In this document: positions 1 through 8,403 of the stretch, in pieces | Layout: every line of letters starts with the position of its first letter | How positions within the stretch are numbered: position 1 is the stretch's first letter | NCBI GenBank assembly: GCA_014650015.1 | Contig: BMUD01000002.1 | Location: forward strand, 240,565 to 304,564 | Source: Streptomyces griseoloalbus | GTDB lineage: Bacteria > Actinomycetota > Actinomycetes > Streptomycetales > Streptomycetaceae | Direction: 5' to 3' | Length of the DNA: 64,000 nt | The notes under the pieces: generated by a model | Seen by the model: only the letters and a program-made list of their open reading frames with translations | Databases searched by the model: none | What the model was told of the DNA's origin: nothing | Translations under genes and position numbers: made by a program

Positions 1-221
1 TTGAACACCGGGAACGCCTCTGCGGTGGGGCCGAAGTGGCTGCGGATCACCTGCTGGAGGTTCTCGGTGTACGCGTCCTCGCCGTAGGCGACCTGGTGCC
101 CGCCGTTGGCCACGGCCAGGGCGGCGAGCACCTCCGGGTGGACTCCGGCGTAGTTGTCGCTGGCGAAACCGCGGACGTCCGGGTCGTGATGACGACGCGC
201 GTCGGTCCTCGGTGGGTTCAC
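1..221 (-). CDS. Threonine aldolase family protein, N-terminal part
   Basis: This is the first 73 codons of a gene that runs off the left edge. Read from a GTG at 221 the protein contains FASDNYAGVHPEVLAALA and then GGHQVAYGEDAYTENL, the N-terminal signature of PLP-dependent low-specificity threonine aldolases (beta-eliminating lyase fold), which cleave L-threonine or allo-threonine to glycine and acetaldehyde. The catalytic lysine lies outside the window, so activity cannot be judged. The GTG overlaps the stop of the upstream dehydrogenase by four bases (GTGA), indicating translational coupling as the last visible gene of a minus-strand operon that begins with the DUF6421 gene. Confidence 0.85.
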   Translation of the reverse strand, partial: MNPPRTDARRHHDPDVRGFASDNYAGVHPEVLAALAVANGGHQVAYGEDAYTENLQQVIRSHFGPTAEAFPVF

Positions 222-964
222 GGCTTCTCGGTCAGCCACAGACGGTTTCCGTTCACTTCCGCGGCGGGCTTCTCCCAGACTCCGGCGATGGCCTCGGCCA
301 GGTCCTTGACGTCCGTGAAGCCCGCGAACTTCGCGTTGGGGCGGTCGGCGCGCATCGCGTCGTGCACCAACGCCTTCACCACCAGGATCGCAGCCGCCGA
401 CGTCGGCCCCTGCTCGCCCCCGGCCTTGCGGAAGTAGTCGCCCATGGCCAGCGTCCACGCCTCGGCGGCGGCCTTGGCCGCGGCGTACGCGGCGTTGCCC
501 GCGGTGGGTTTGCTGGCGCCGGCCGCGCTGATCAGGACGTACCTGCCGCGGTCACTGCGCTGGAGGGCCTCGTGGAAGGCGAGGGAGGTGTGCTGGACGG
601 TGCGCACCAGCAGCAGTTCCAGCAGGTCCCAGTCGTCCAGGCTGGTCTTGGTGAAGGTCTCGCTGCCGCGCCACCCGCCGACGAGGTGGACCAGGCCGTC
701 GACCCGGCCGAACTCCTTCTCGACGCGGGTGGCCCAGTCACGGGTGGAGTTCAGGTCCAGCAGATCGACCGTGTCACCGGTGACCGTGGCGCCGCCGTGC
801 GCGTAGCGCGCCGCGTCCACGGCCTGGGCCAGCCGCTCCGGGTCGTTGTCGGAGCCGACGACGATCGCCCCGGCCTCGGCCAGCCTGAGCAGTGCCGCCT
901 GCCCCGCGGGTCCCCCCGCGCCGGCTACCGCGATCACCGCACCCTCGAGCGCCCCGTTCCCCAT
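218..964 (-). CDS. Short-chain dehydrogenase/reductase (SDR) family protein
   Basis: This is a 248-residue Rossmann-fold oxidoreductase. The N-terminal nucleotide loop reads VAGAGGPAGQAALLRLAEAG (GxxGxxG type, residues about 10-30). A serine-containing segment SAAGAS is followed by NAAYAAAKAAAEAW, giving the YxxxK catalytic pair. The substrate is unknown. The ATG at 964 is chosen because AGGAGG lies about seven bases upstream; a longer frame to 1006 has no ribosome site. It sits 38 bases after the DUF6421 gene and overlaps the threonine aldolase start, so the three genes are probably co-transcribed. A role linked to a hydroxy-amino-acid or aldehyde intermediate is plausible from context but is inference. 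Confidence 0.9.
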   Translation of the reverse strand: MGNGALEGAVIAVAGAGGPAGQAALLRLAEAGAIVVGSDNDPERLAQAVDAARYAHGGATVTGDTVDLLDLNSTRDWATRVEKEFGRVDGLVHLVGGWRGSETFTKTSLDDWDLLELLLVRTVQHTSLAFHEALQRSDRGRYVLISAAGASKPTAGNAAYAAAKAAAEAWTLAMGDYFRKAGGEQGPTSAAAILVVKALVHDAMRADRPNAKFAGFTDVKDLAEAIAGVWEKPAAEVNGNRLWLTEKP

Positions 965-1002
965 GATCCTCGCCTCCTGAGCAGTTGTGGACTCGCGATC
1001 GC

Positions 1003-2400
1003 TCACGCGGCGACCCGCTCGGCACCGTCCGCCGTGATGCCCCTGGTGGAGGCGATCACGTTCTTCAGCTTCTTGGACAGTGCCTCATAGAACATGCTCA
1101 GCGGAAACTCGTCCGGAAGCACGTCATCGACGAGTTTGCGCGGCGGCTGCGTCAGGTCGAGGGCGTCGGGGCCCTTGGCCCACTTGGAGCCCGGGTGCGG
1201 GGAGAGGTAGGTGGAGACCAGCTCGTACCCGGCGAACCAGTGGACGAGCTTGGGGCGGTCGATGCCGTCGCGGTACAGCGTCTCGATCTCCGCGCACAGC
1301 TGGTTGGTGACCTGCGGGGCGCGCTCCCAGTCGATGGAGAGCTTGTTGTCGGTCCAGCGGACGACGTCGTGCCGGTGCAGGTAGGCGAAGAGCAGCTGGC
1401 CGCCGAGGCCGTCGTAGTTGCGCACCCGCTCACCGGTGACCGGGAAGCGGAACATCCGGTCGAAGAGCACCGCGACCTGCACGTCACGGGCCTGCGGGAC
1501 GCCGTCGCCGGCGAGCTTCACGGCCTCCTTGAAGGCGGTGAGGTCGCACCGCAGCTCCTCCAGGCCGTACATCCAGAACGGCTGGCGCTGCTTGATCATG
1601 AACGGGTCGAAGGGCAGGTCGCCGTGGCTGTGGGTGCGGTCGTGGACCATGTCCCAGAGCACGAACGCCTCTTCGCAGCGCTTCTGGTCGTGCACCATCG
1701 CCGCGACGTCCTCGGGCAGCCGAAGGCCCAGGATGTCCACGGCGGCCTCGGTGACCCGGCGGAAGCGGGCGGCCTCGCGGTCGCAGAAGATGCCGCCCCA
1801 GGTGAACCGCTCGGGGGCCTCGCGCACGGCGATGGTCTCGGGGAAGAGGACCGCGGAGTTGGTGTCGTAGCCCGCGGTGAAGTCCTCGAAGGTGATGCCG
1901 CAGAACAGCGGGTTGTCGTAGCGGGTGCGCTCCAGCTCGGCCAGCCAGTCCGGCCAGACCATGCGCAGCACCACCGCCTCGAGGTTGCGGTCCGGATTGC
2001 CGTTCTGCGTGTACATCGGGAAGACGACCAGGTGCTGCAGGCCGTCCTCGCGGTGCGCGGCGGGCTGGAAGGCCAGCAGGGAGTCGAGGAAGTCGGGCAC
2101 TTCGAAGCCGCCCCCGGCCCAGCGGGCCAGGTCCCCGGCCAGGGCCTCGTGGTAGGCGGTGTCGTGCGGGAGCAGCGGGGACAGCTCCTCGACCGCCTCG
2201 ATCACCTGTCGCACCGCGCGCTCGGCGTCGGTGCGGGACGGGGCGCCCTCGGCGTCGAAGTCGATCGACCCGTCCTTGGACTGCCAGGGCCGGATCCGCT
2301 CCACGGCATCCTTGAGCACGGGCCATGCCGGGTGCTCCACCACCCTGGCCGCCGAAGGAACCTGGCCCCCGGCATCCACCTGCACAAGAATTTCCGTCAT
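1003..2400 (-). CDS. DUF6421 family protein
   Basis: This is a 465-residue soluble protein without signal peptide or membrane segment, recognised as the actinobacterial DUF6421 family of unknown function. The ATG at 2400 follows GGAGG at good spacing; an upstream extension to 2472 has no support. Near the middle the protein has HDRTHSHGD (His253, His257, His259) and, about 20 residues later, GLEELRCDL (Glu281/282). This spacing resembles the two-part zinc site of M49-type peptidases (HExxxH and EECRAD), with Asp where the first catalytic Glu would be. That similarity is my inference. It is the first gene of the operon with the SDR and threonine aldolase. Confidence 0.85.
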   Translation of the reverse strand: MTEILVQVDAGGQVPSAARVVEHPAWPVLKDAVERIRPWQSKDGSIDFDAEGAPSRTDAERAVRQVIEAVEELSPLLPHDTAYHEALAGDLARWAGGGFEVPDFLDSLLAFQPAAHREDGLQHLVVFPMYTQNGNPDRNLEAVVLRMVWPDWLAELERTRYDNPLFCGITFEDFTAGYDTNSAVLFPETIAVREAPERFTWGGIFCDREAARFRRVTEAAVDILGLRLPEDVAAMVHDQKRCEEAFVLWDMVHDRTHSHGDLPFDPFMIKQRQPFWMYGLEELRCDLTAFKEAVKLAGDGVPQARDVQVAVLFDRMFRFPVTGERVRNYDGLGGQLLFAYLHRHDVVRWTDNKLSIDWERAPQVTNQLCAEIETLYRDGIDRPKLVHWFAGYELVSTYLSPHPGSKWAKGPDALDLTQPPRKLVDDVLPDEFPLSMFYEALSKKLKNVIASTRGITADGAERVAA

Positions 2401-2437
2401 GTCCCATCCTCCACAGGAGAACCTCGCGTAAGGAGAC

Positions 2438-2465
2438 CGTATACACAGGAGGTTTCTCCCAGCAA
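2438..2465 (-). promoter_or_regulatory. Candidate sigma-70-type promoter of the DUF6421 operon
   Basis: On the minus strand TTGCTG (2465-2460) is separated by 16 bases from TATACG (2443-2438). Transcription would begin near 2431, leaving a leader of about 30 bases with GGAGG before the ATG at 2400. Match to the consensus is fair; this is read by eye. Confidence 0.45.
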
Positions 2466-2653
2466 GGGGCACCTCGGGAAATTATCCTGCCTCACCCGGG
2501 CCTTCACCGCATTTTTTCCTGTGATACACCCGGGTGGGCGACGCTGCGTGCGATCGAGGTTCAGCCTCTGGACGCGACGGGCACAGGCGATACGGTCCAG
2601 GAGGGCCGTAGGGACGCGGCCCCCCGCCGCCGTCGACGGAAGCGAGTCGCATC

Positions 2654-3337
2654 TTGAACTTCCTCACCATCGGTCACCGCGGAGTCATGGGTGTGGCACC
2701 CGAGAACACCCTCCGGTCCTTCGCCGCCGCCCAGGAGGCGGGCCTCGACGTCATCGAACTCGATCTGCACCTGAGCAAGGACGGCGCGCTCGTCGTCATG
2801 CACGACACGGACGTGGACCGCACGACGGACGGCACGGGCGCCATCGCCGACAAGACCCTCGCCGAGCTGCGCGCCCTGGACGCCGGGCACGGCGAGCACA
2901 TTCCCGTCTTCGAGGAGGTCCTGGACGCCGTCCGGACCCCGCTGCAGGCCGAGATCAAGGACGTACGGGCGGCCCGGGCACTGGCCGAGGTGATGAACGG
3001 GCGGAACCTGGCCGACCGCGTCGAGGTCTCGTCGTTCCACGACGAGGCGATCACCGAGATCGCCCGGCTGGTGCCGGGGGTGCGCACGGCGCTCATCGCC
3101 GGCCGCTACGGGACGGACATCGTGGACCGGGCGGTCGAGGCCGGCGCCTCGACCGTCTGCCTCAACATCCGCCGGCTCACCCTGGAGATCGTGGAGCAGG
3201 CCCGCAAGGCGGACCTGGCGATCATCGGCTGGGTGGTCAACACCCAGGACCACCTCAGGCTGGTCCGGGCCCTGGGACTGGACGGAGCGACCACCGACTA
3301 TCCGGAGATCAAACGCACCGGCCGCTTCACCGCGTGA
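2654..3337 (+). CDS. Glycerophosphodiester phosphodiesterase (GDPD)
   Basis: This 227-residue cytosolic TIM-barrel enzyme hydrolyses glycerophosphodiesters to glycerol-3-phosphate and an alcohol. The family signatures are clear: GHRGVMGVAPENT at residues 7-19, VIELDLHLSKDG and VVMHDTDVDRTT, supplying the metal-binding Glu/Asp and the catalytic His pair. Later come QAEIKD and the C-terminal GWVVNT. There is no signal peptide, unlike the secreted GlpQ enzymes of the genus. The annotated start is TTG; the next upstream option lacks a ribosome site. Its stop overlaps the end of the convergent acetyltransferase gene by 11 bases. Confidence 0.92.
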   Translation: MNFLTIGHRGVMGVAPENTLRSFAAAQEAGLDVIELDLHLSKDGALVVMHDTDVDRTTDGTGAIADKTLAELRALDAGHGEHIPVFEEVLDAVRTPLQAEIKDVRAARALAEVMNGRNLADRVEVSSFHDEAITEIARLVPGVRTALIAGRYGTDIVDRAVEAGASTVCLNIRRLTLEIVEQARKADLAIIGWVVNTQDHLRLVRALGLDGATTDYPEIKRTGRFTA

Positions 3338-3902
3338 CGGGCACGTCCCGCTGCGACGGGCCGGTCAGCTCCTTGACCAGCAGCTCGAACTGCAGATCGG
3401 CGCGCTGCGGAATGCCGAAGCGCTCATCGCCGTACGGGAAGGGAGTCATCTTTCCCGTACGGCGGTAGCCGCGCCGCTCGTACCAGGCGATCAGGTCCTC
3501 CCGCAGGGAGATCACCGTCATGTGCATCTCATCCACGCCCCACGTCTCGCGGGCCCGGCGCTCCGCCTCGGCGATGATCGTCCTGCCGAGTCCGGCCCCC
3601 TGGAGGGCGGGGCTGACCGCGAACATCCCGAAGTAGGCGTACGCGCCGCGGTGTTCGAGCTGGCAGCAGGCGACGATCCGGCCCTCGCGCTCCACCGTCA
3701 GCAGTCGGCTGTCCGGCGACTTGACGACTTCCCGCACGCCCTCCGGGTCGGTCCGCTGCCCCCGCAGGAGGTCCGCCTCCGTGGTCCACCCGACCCGGCT
3801 GGAGTCTCCCCGGTACGCCGACTCGATCAGCGCGACGAGGGCGTCCACGTCGGCGTCGGTGGCGTCGCGGAAGGTCAGTGCGGTGTCGGTGGCGGATTCC
3901 AT
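3327..3902 (-). CDS. GNAT family N-acetyltransferase
   Basis: This is a 191-residue acetyltransferase of the GNAT fold. The acetyl-CoA pyrophosphate loop is visible in MFAVSPALQGAGLGRTII (Q/RxxGxG/A type), preceded by the beta-strand region around VACCQLEHRG and followed by the typical WYERRGYRRTGK segment. The acceptor is unknown. The ATG at 3902 has GGAGA about nine bases upstream; the long upstream frame to 4367 is the antisense of the VOC gene. It converges with the GDPD gene (11-base overlap) and diverges from the VOC gene. Confidence 0.9.
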   Translation of the reverse strand: MESATDTALTFRDATDADVDALVALIESAYRGDSSRVGWTTEADLLRGQRTDPEGVREVVKSPDSRLLTVEREGRIVACCQLEHRGAYAYFGMFAVSPALQGAGLGRTIIAEAERRARETWGVDEMHMTVISLREDLIAWYERRGYRRTGKMTPFPYGDERFGIPQRADLQFELLVKELTGPSQRDVPVTR

Positions 3903-3980
3903 GGGCGCGTCTCCGTTTCGTGTGCGTCGCCTTCGGCGCGGCTGAGCAGGGAACGAGACTAACCCGGCCGACGCTGCGGC

Positions 3981-3986
3981 TACGCT
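3981..3986 (+). promoter_or_regulatory. -10 element TACGCT, leaderless start for the VOC gene
   Basis: TACGCT ends six bases before the ATG at 3993 and there is no Shine-Dalgarno sequence in between, which fits a leaderless transcript. No convincing -35 element was identified. Confidence 0.35.
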
Positions 3987-3992
3987 CGGCGC

Positions 3993-4394
3993 ATGGTGCA
4001 TGTACTGGGCAGCCGCGTCCTGCTCCGCCCCACCGATCCCGACCGCTCCCGCGCCTTCTACGGCGAGCAGTTGGGCCTGGCCGTCCACCGCGAGTTCGGC
4101 ACGGGCCCGGAGCGCGGCACCGTCTACTTCCTCGGCGGCGGATTCCTGGAGCTCTCGGGCCGCTCGGAGGAGGCCCCCTCGACTGCGTCCCCGGCGGTAC
4201 GGCTCTGGCTCCAGGTCGAGGACATCACGGCGGCGCACGACGAACTGACGGCCAAGGGGGTCGGCATCGTCCGTCCTCCGGTCAAGGAGCCGTGGGGGCT
4301 GATCGAGATGTGGATCGCCGACCCGGACGGCACACCGATCGTGCTGGTCGAGATCCCCGCCGAGCATCCCCTGCGCTACCGGCCGGGGATCTGA
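3993..4394 (+). CDS. VOC family protein (glyoxalase/bleomycin-resistance fold)
   Basis: This 133-residue protein is a single vicinal-oxygen-chelate domain. It opens with VLGSRVLLRPTDPDRSRAFY, the usual first beta-alpha unit, and closes with LIEMWIADPDGTPIVLVEIP, the conserved DPDG-type C-terminal strand. Such proteins are metal-dependent dioxygenases, isomerases or drug-binding proteins; the substrate cannot be read from sequence. The start lacks a ribosome site but has a -10-like TACGCT six bases upstream, so the message may be leaderless. It diverges from the GNAT gene and is followed 118 bases later by a second VOC gene. Confidence 0.88.
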   Translation: MVHVLGSRVLLRPTDPDRSRAFYGEQLGLAVHREFGTGPERGTVYFLGGGFLELSGRSEEAPSTASPAVRLWLQVEDITAAHDELTAKGVGIVRPPVKEPWGLIEMWIADPDGTPIVLVEIPAEHPLRYRPGI

Positions 4395-4512
4395 GGCGGC
4401 GGATCGGGCGGGAGGCGGCGCCGCCGTCCCGCGGCCGGTCGTCCCGCGCCGGATGGCCGGGGCCGCGGGCCGGGCTTAGCGTGCTGAAGGGGCCCGCGGC
4501 GGAAGGAGCGCC

Positions 4513-5280
4513 ATGAAACTGTCCGCGCCGGTGACCGGTGGGCCCTGCTGGGTCGAGCTGGGGACCACCGACCTGGAGTCCGCCCAGCGGTTCTACACAC
4601 GGCTGTTCGACTGGCGTCCCGAGACGGACCCGCGCGAGGAGGCCGGTGGTTACACGGTCGCGCACCTCGGTGACGCCGCGGTCGCCGCGCTGGCGCCGCT
4701 GTACCGGGAGGCGCGGCCCGTCGCCTGGAACGTGTCGTTCGCCGTGACCGACGCCGATGCCACCCTGCGGGAGGTGCGTGCGGCGGGCGGGCAGACGCTG
4801 CTCGAGGCGACGGACGTGTTCGACATGGGCCGTTTCGCGGTGGCCGCCGATCCCACCGGTGCCGTCTTCCAGTTGTGGCAGGCGGGTGCCTTCCCGGGCG
4901 CCGGCGTGTTCAACGTGCCCGGGTCACTGGGCTGGGTGGAACTGCTGACCCGGGCGCCGCAGCAGGCCGTGTCCTTCTACACCGGCGTGTTCGGCTGGAG
5001 TGTGGCCCCTTCCCGGCGCTACCCGCAGTGGGGCATCGACGGCGCGGACTTCGGCGGCCTGGTGACGATGGACGACAAGTTCCCCCACGAGGTGCCGGCG
5101 CACTGGCTGCCGTACTTCGCGGTCGACGACGTGGACGCCGCCGCGGCGACGGCGACGCGGGCACGGGGCACGGTGCTGATGGAGCCCGTCTCGCATCCGG
5201 AGGGTCCGCGCATCGCCGTGCTGCGCGATCCGCAGGGGGCCATGTTCGGCGTGTACCGGGCCGCGGACGAGGCCGCGTGA
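4513..5280 (+). CDS. Two-domain VOC family protein
   Basis: This 255-residue protein has two tandem VOC modules. The first begins WVELGTTDLESAQRFYTRLF and ends FAVAADPTGAVFQLWQ. The second begins GWVELLTRAPQQAVSFYTGVF and ends IAVLRDPQGAMFGVYR. Two-module proteins of this type are common in actinobacteria and include glyoxalase-like and extradiol-dioxygenase-like members; no substrate is assigned. GGAAGGAG lies seven bases before the ATG. It is probably transcribed alone or with the preceding VOC gene, and a hairpin follows its stop. Confidence 0.9.
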   Translation: MKLSAPVTGGPCWVELGTTDLESAQRFYTRLFDWRPETDPREEAGGYTVAHLGDAAVAALAPLYREARPVAWNVSFAVTDADATLREVRAAGGQTLLEATDVFDMGRFAVAADPTGAVFQLWQAGAFPGAGVFNVPGSLGWVELLTRAPQQAVSFYTGVFGWSVAPSRRYPQWGIDGADFGGLVTMDDKFPHEVPAHWLPYFAVDDVDAAAATATRARGTVLMEPVSHPEGPRIAVLRDPQGAMFGVYRAADEAA

Positions 5281-5307
5281 GCACAGGAGGGCGCACGGCG
5301 ACCCCGA

Positions 5308-5337
5308 CGGGTCCCTTCGAGTACACAACGGGACCCG
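5308..5337. terminator. Hairpin between convergent genes
   Basis: CGGGTCCC (5308-5315) pairs perfectly with GGGACCCG (5330-5337) over a 14-base loop. It lies between the stop of the two-domain VOC gene and the stop of the convergent MarR gene and could terminate either strand. No U tract follows, as is usual in this genus. Confidence 0.45.
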
Positions 5338-5397
5338 GCGGCCCGGACGGGGCCTCGCGGGCATGAGACACGCGCACGGCGACCCGGAGATGGGCCG

Positions 5398-6003
5398 TCA
5401 CGCCCGCAGCGCGCCCAGACGTCCTTCCAGTTGCCCGAGCAGCGTGCCGAGCAGGGCGGCGAGTTCACCGAGTTCCGGGCCGTCCAGGCCGGACAGCGCG
5501 GCGGTCTCGTAGGCGAGCTGCGCGGGCAGGATGCCGTCGACCAGGTCGCGCCCGGGGGCGGTGAGGCGGACGTGCGCGACCCGGCGGTCGCGGGCGTCGC
5601 CGCGGCGTTCCACCAGTCCCCGTTCGGTGAGCTGCTTGAGGCGCTTGGTGACGGCGGCCCCCGAGGAGAAGGTCTCGCGGGCCAGTTCGCTCGGGGTCAG
5701 CTCGTGGCCGGTGCGGCGCAGCGCGCCGAGCAGGTCGAACTCCGGGCGGGTCAGCCCGGCCCGGCGCAGCGGGGCGTCCTCCGCCTGCTGGAGGAGGGCT
5801 GCGCAGCGGTTGATACGGCCGATGACCTCCATGGGGCCGGTGTCGAGGCCGGGGTGGACGGCCCGCCACTGCCGGACGACCTCGGCGACCGTGTCGCCCC
5901 GCCCGGGGCCGGGCAGGTCCACTCCGGTCACGGACGGCTCCTCCCCGCCGGTCGCGGACGGCTCCTCGCCGCCGGTCGCCGATGGTCCTTCGGTCGCCGT
6001 CAT
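5398..6003 (-). CDS. MarR family transcriptional regulator
   Basis: This is a 201-residue regulator with a winged-helix domain at about residues 70-165. LTRPEFDLLGALRRTG, LTPSELARETFSSGAAVTKR and ERRGDARDRRVAHVRLT form the helix-turn-helix and wing. The first 30 residues are low complexity, with a direct repeat of the eight-residue unit GEEPSATG encoded by near-identical 24-base DNA repeats. The ATG at 6003 overlaps the stop of the FUSC gene by four bases (ATGA), so it is co-transcribed with and probably controls that membrane protein. Confidence 0.92.
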   Translation of the reverse strand: MTATEGPSATGGEEPSATGGEEPSVTGVDLPGPGRGDTVAEVVRQWRAVHPGLDTGPMEVIGRINRCAALLQQAEDAPLRRAGLTRPEFDLLGALRRTGHELTPSELARETFSSGAAVTKRLKQLTERGLVERRGDARDRRVAHVRLTAPGRDLVDGILPAQLAYETAALSGLDGPELGELAALLGTLLGQLEGRLGALRA

Positions 6004-7685
6004 GGCCGTACGTCCTCCGTGTCCGTGCCGGTGCCGGGGTCCGGGAGCAGCCCCTGGCGTCGTACCGTCGCCGCGAGCGTACGGTGTCCCGACCGCTCGG
6101 CGAGCACGACCCGCTCCTGGGGCAGCGCGCGCTGCCACCACTCGCCGGCCGCGGCGTCGGCGGTGGTCCGCAGGTCGACCAGGGCGGTGGCGAGGTCGCG
6201 GCGGGCGGTCTCCAGGGCCGTCGGCGCGGCCTGCGGATCGGCCAGGACGCGGGCGGCGCCTTCGCGGGCCCGGTCGACGGCGGTGAGGCAGCGTTCGACG
6301 CGGTCGCCCGCCCGCCGGTCGGTGACGGCCAGGGCGGCGACGAACCCGACCACGGCGCCGACGAGGGTGTCCACCGCACGCTCGGTGACCAGGTCGCCGG
6401 TCCGCTGCGGGCCGGCGAACTCGGTGACGAGCAGCGCCAGCGGGGTGACACAGACGCTGCCGAGCCAGTAGTTGCGGCTGATGAGCGCCTCGGCGCCGAA
6501 GCTGAAGGCCAGGCAGCACAGGACGAGTGCGAGCGGGCCGAGGTGGGCGACCGGTGCCACGGCGGCGAAGAGGAGGACGCCGGCGAGGTTGCCGACGACG
6601 CGCTGTACGGTCCGGCCCCAGGTGAGGCTGAGGTTGGCCTGGTAGAGCGCGGCGGCGGTGACCAGGGCCCAGTAGGGGCGGCCGATGCCGAGGGCGAGGG
6701 AGGCGTACCCGGCGAGCGCGCAGCCAAGGGCGGTGCGCACGGCGAGCGGGGTGAGCCCGGCCCGCAGGGTGCGCTGCCCAGTGACCCGTTCGGCGGCCAC
6801 GCCGAGGAGTTCGGCGGCGCCCGCGCGGGGGTCGTCGGTGCGCGGGACGGCTCCGGTTCCGCGCAGGGCACGAGCCCAGGCGCGCAGGCGCGCGGGGTCG
6901 GCGTCGGCGGGCGCGGCGAGGGCGACCTCGGCACGGACCACGAGCCGTTCCAGGGCGCGGCGGGCGCCGGAAGGCCGGTTTCCGGCGGAGAGCAGGGACT
7001 GCCAGGCGGACTGCACGGCGGCGTAGGCGGCGGCGCGGGCCCCGGTGTGGCCGTCGCCGGTGCCGCCGGTTGCGGCGTACGCGGCAGCGGTGTCCAGGGC
7101 GTGGGCGGTGGCGCGGCGTTCGGGGCCGTGCGGCCTGATCAGGGCGGGTGCCATGCCCACCAGCCAGGCCCAGACGCCGGCCGCGGCGGCGAGCCCGAGG
7201 TGGCCGGGGACCTGCCCGAGGGTTTGCGGTACGAACAGCGCGGCGGAGCTGACGAAGGTGAGGACGACGTTGCCGGGTGGTCCGAGGCGGGTGGCGTCGC
7301 ACAGCGCCTTCTGCGCGGCGGCCAGTACGGCGCCGACGGTGACCAGGACGACGGCGTTCCCGGTGAGGGAGGCGGCGACCAGGGCCGCGGCGAGGCCGCC
7401 GAGCATGCCGAGCACCACTCCCGCCAGCACCCGGGCCCGGGCGGCGTACGGACGGTTGTGGGCGTACAGGGCGCACAGGGATCCGGCCATGGTGTACATG
7501 GCGAGATCGAGCCGGCCGAGCGTGGCCAGGAGCAGGCTGGGCGGTGCGACCGAGGCGACCACGCTGAGGGCCGGTTTGAACCAGATGTCGGAGGGGCGCC
7601 CGAGGCGCAGCGCGCCGGCGAGCGGAAGACGCCGGGTGGGCCGGACGGTGGGGGGCGGGGTAGGGGGAGGGGTCGCACTGCTCAT
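6000..7685 (-). CDS. FUSC family membrane protein (aromatic-acid-exporter-like)
   Basis: This is a 561-residue integral membrane protein of the FUSC/YccS type. A short Pro-rich N-terminus is followed by a hydrophobic bundle (residues about 20-165), a soluble stretch, and a second bundle (about 330-460, with LAGYASLALGIGRPYWALVT and LTWGRTVQRVVGNLAGVLL), then a helical C-terminal tail. The GRPYWA...R(V)xGT-like block is characteristic. Relatives export aromatic acids or other toxic compounds. The ATG at 7685 gives the start seen in such proteins; the frame extends to 7811 without a ribosome site. It is coupled to the downstream MarR gene. Confidence 0.88.
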   Translation of the reverse strand: MSSATPPPTPPPTVRPTRRLPLAGALRLGRPSDIWFKPALSVVASVAPPSLLLATLGRLDLAMYTMAGSLCALYAHNRPYAARARVLAGVVLGMLGGLAAALVAASLTGNAVVLVTVGAVLAAAQKALCDATRLGPPGNVVLTFVSSAALFVPQTLGQVPGHLGLAAAAGVWAWLVGMAPALIRPHGPERRATAHALDTAAAYAATGGTGDGHTGARAAAYAAVQSAWQSLLSAGNRPSGARRALERLVVRAEVALAAPADADPARLRAWARALRGTGAVPRTDDPRAGAAELLGVAAERVTGQRTLRAGLTPLAVRTALGCALAGYASLALGIGRPYWALVTAAALYQANLSLTWGRTVQRVVGNLAGVLLFAAVAPVAHLGPLALVLCCLAFSFGAEALISRNYWLGSVCVTPLALLVTEFAGPQRTGDLVTERAVDTLVGAVVGFVAALAVTDRRAGDRVERCLTAVDRAREGAARVLADPQAAPTALETARRDLATALVDLRTTADAAAGEWWQRALPQERVVLAERSGHRTLAATVRRQGLLPDPGTGTDTEDVRP

Positions 7686-7703
7686 GGGAAACAACGTTAG
7701 CAG

Positions 7704-7712
7704 GTAATTTAC
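7704..7712. promoter_or_regulatory. Candidate MarR operator upstream of the FUSC-marR operon
   Basis: GTAATTTAC is a perfect palindrome about a central base, within an AT-rich island (7690-7730) that stands out from the high-GC surroundings. It lies about 20 bases upstream of the FUSC start. Autoregulation by the co-transcribed MarR protein is inference. Confidence 0.35.
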
Positions 7713-7842
7713 TCGTGAATCATATGCCCTGACCTGCCGCTCACCTCCGCACGCTCCCCGCGCACCCCCGTGCGCTCGCGTGCCCGCCGCCGGGATCGGG
7801 CATCCCCTCAACGACCGTCGAGCGGGCGAGGGGGAGGATCGG

Positions 7843-8403
7843 GTGCACGGACCGGCGTCGTCCGGCTGGCTGCTCGTCGCGCTCTGCGCGGCGACCGGCG
7901 CCTACTGTCTGCTGCGGACGCGCAGCCGCGTGGAGGAGCAGCGCCGTGCCGCGGGCGGCGAGGCGCTGATGGGCTTCGGCATGGCCGTGATGGCGGTGCC
8001 GGCGACGGCGTTCACCCCGCCGGTCTGGGCCTGGCCGGCCTGCGCGGCGGTGTTCGCTCTCGCCGGTCTGCCCGCGCTCCGGGCGGCCCGCACGGGCGCG
8101 TGTCATCTTCACCATCTGATCGGGGCCGGAGCGATGGTCTACATGGCGGTGACCATGGCCACCTCCCCCGGGAGCGGAGACGGACACGGGCATGCGCAGG
8201 GCGACGCGGGCATACCCCTGCCGACGGGGGCCCTGCTGCTCTATTTCGTCGCGTACGTGCTCGTGACGGGCGTACGGCTGGTGCCCGTGGCCGCCGTGGC
8301 GGGGGACGGCCGGGGTGCCGGCTGGGGTGACCGGCCGGAACTGACGCGGGCCTGCCGACTGTCCATGGCCATCGCGATGGTGGCGATGCTGCTGACGATG
8401 TGA
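7843..8403 (+). CDS. DUF5134 domain-containing membrane protein
   Basis: This 186-residue protein has about five hydrophobic segments. The helices include SSGWLLVALCAATGAYCLL, an Ala/Val-rich segment ending AVPATAF, ACHLHHLIGAGAMVYMAVTM and a C-terminal LSMAIAMVAMLLTM. The HLHHLI motif and a His-containing loop GDGHGHAQGD suggest metal contact, but this is inference. DUF5134 proteins occur mainly in actinobacteria and have no known function. The GTG at 7843 has GGGGAGG just upstream; an in-frame start at 7780 lacks one. The M56 peptidase gene follows in the same direction, an arrangement that recurs in Streptomyces. Confidence 0.82.
   Translation: MHGPASSGWLLVALCAATGAYCLLRTRSRVEEQRRAAGGEALMGFGMAVMAVPATAFTPPVWAWPACAAVFALAGLPALRAARTGACHLHHLIGAGAMVYMAVTMATSPGSGDGHGHAQGDAGIPLPTGALLLYFVAYVLVTGVRLVPVAAVAGDGRGAGWGDRPELTRACRLSMAIAMVAMLLTM

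Noticed and set aside
2470-2500. Possible DmdR/IdeR iron box near TTATCCTGCCTCACC upstream of the DUF6421 operon
   Set aside because: Only the right half resembles the 19-bp iron box; the left half does not match.
985-3468. An 827-codon plus-strand frame, and similar long frames opposite other genes (8489-10432 and 26547-29612 on the minus strand)
   Set aside because: They have low-complexity Gly/Arg/Pro/Ala composition, no domains, and oppose well-supported genes.
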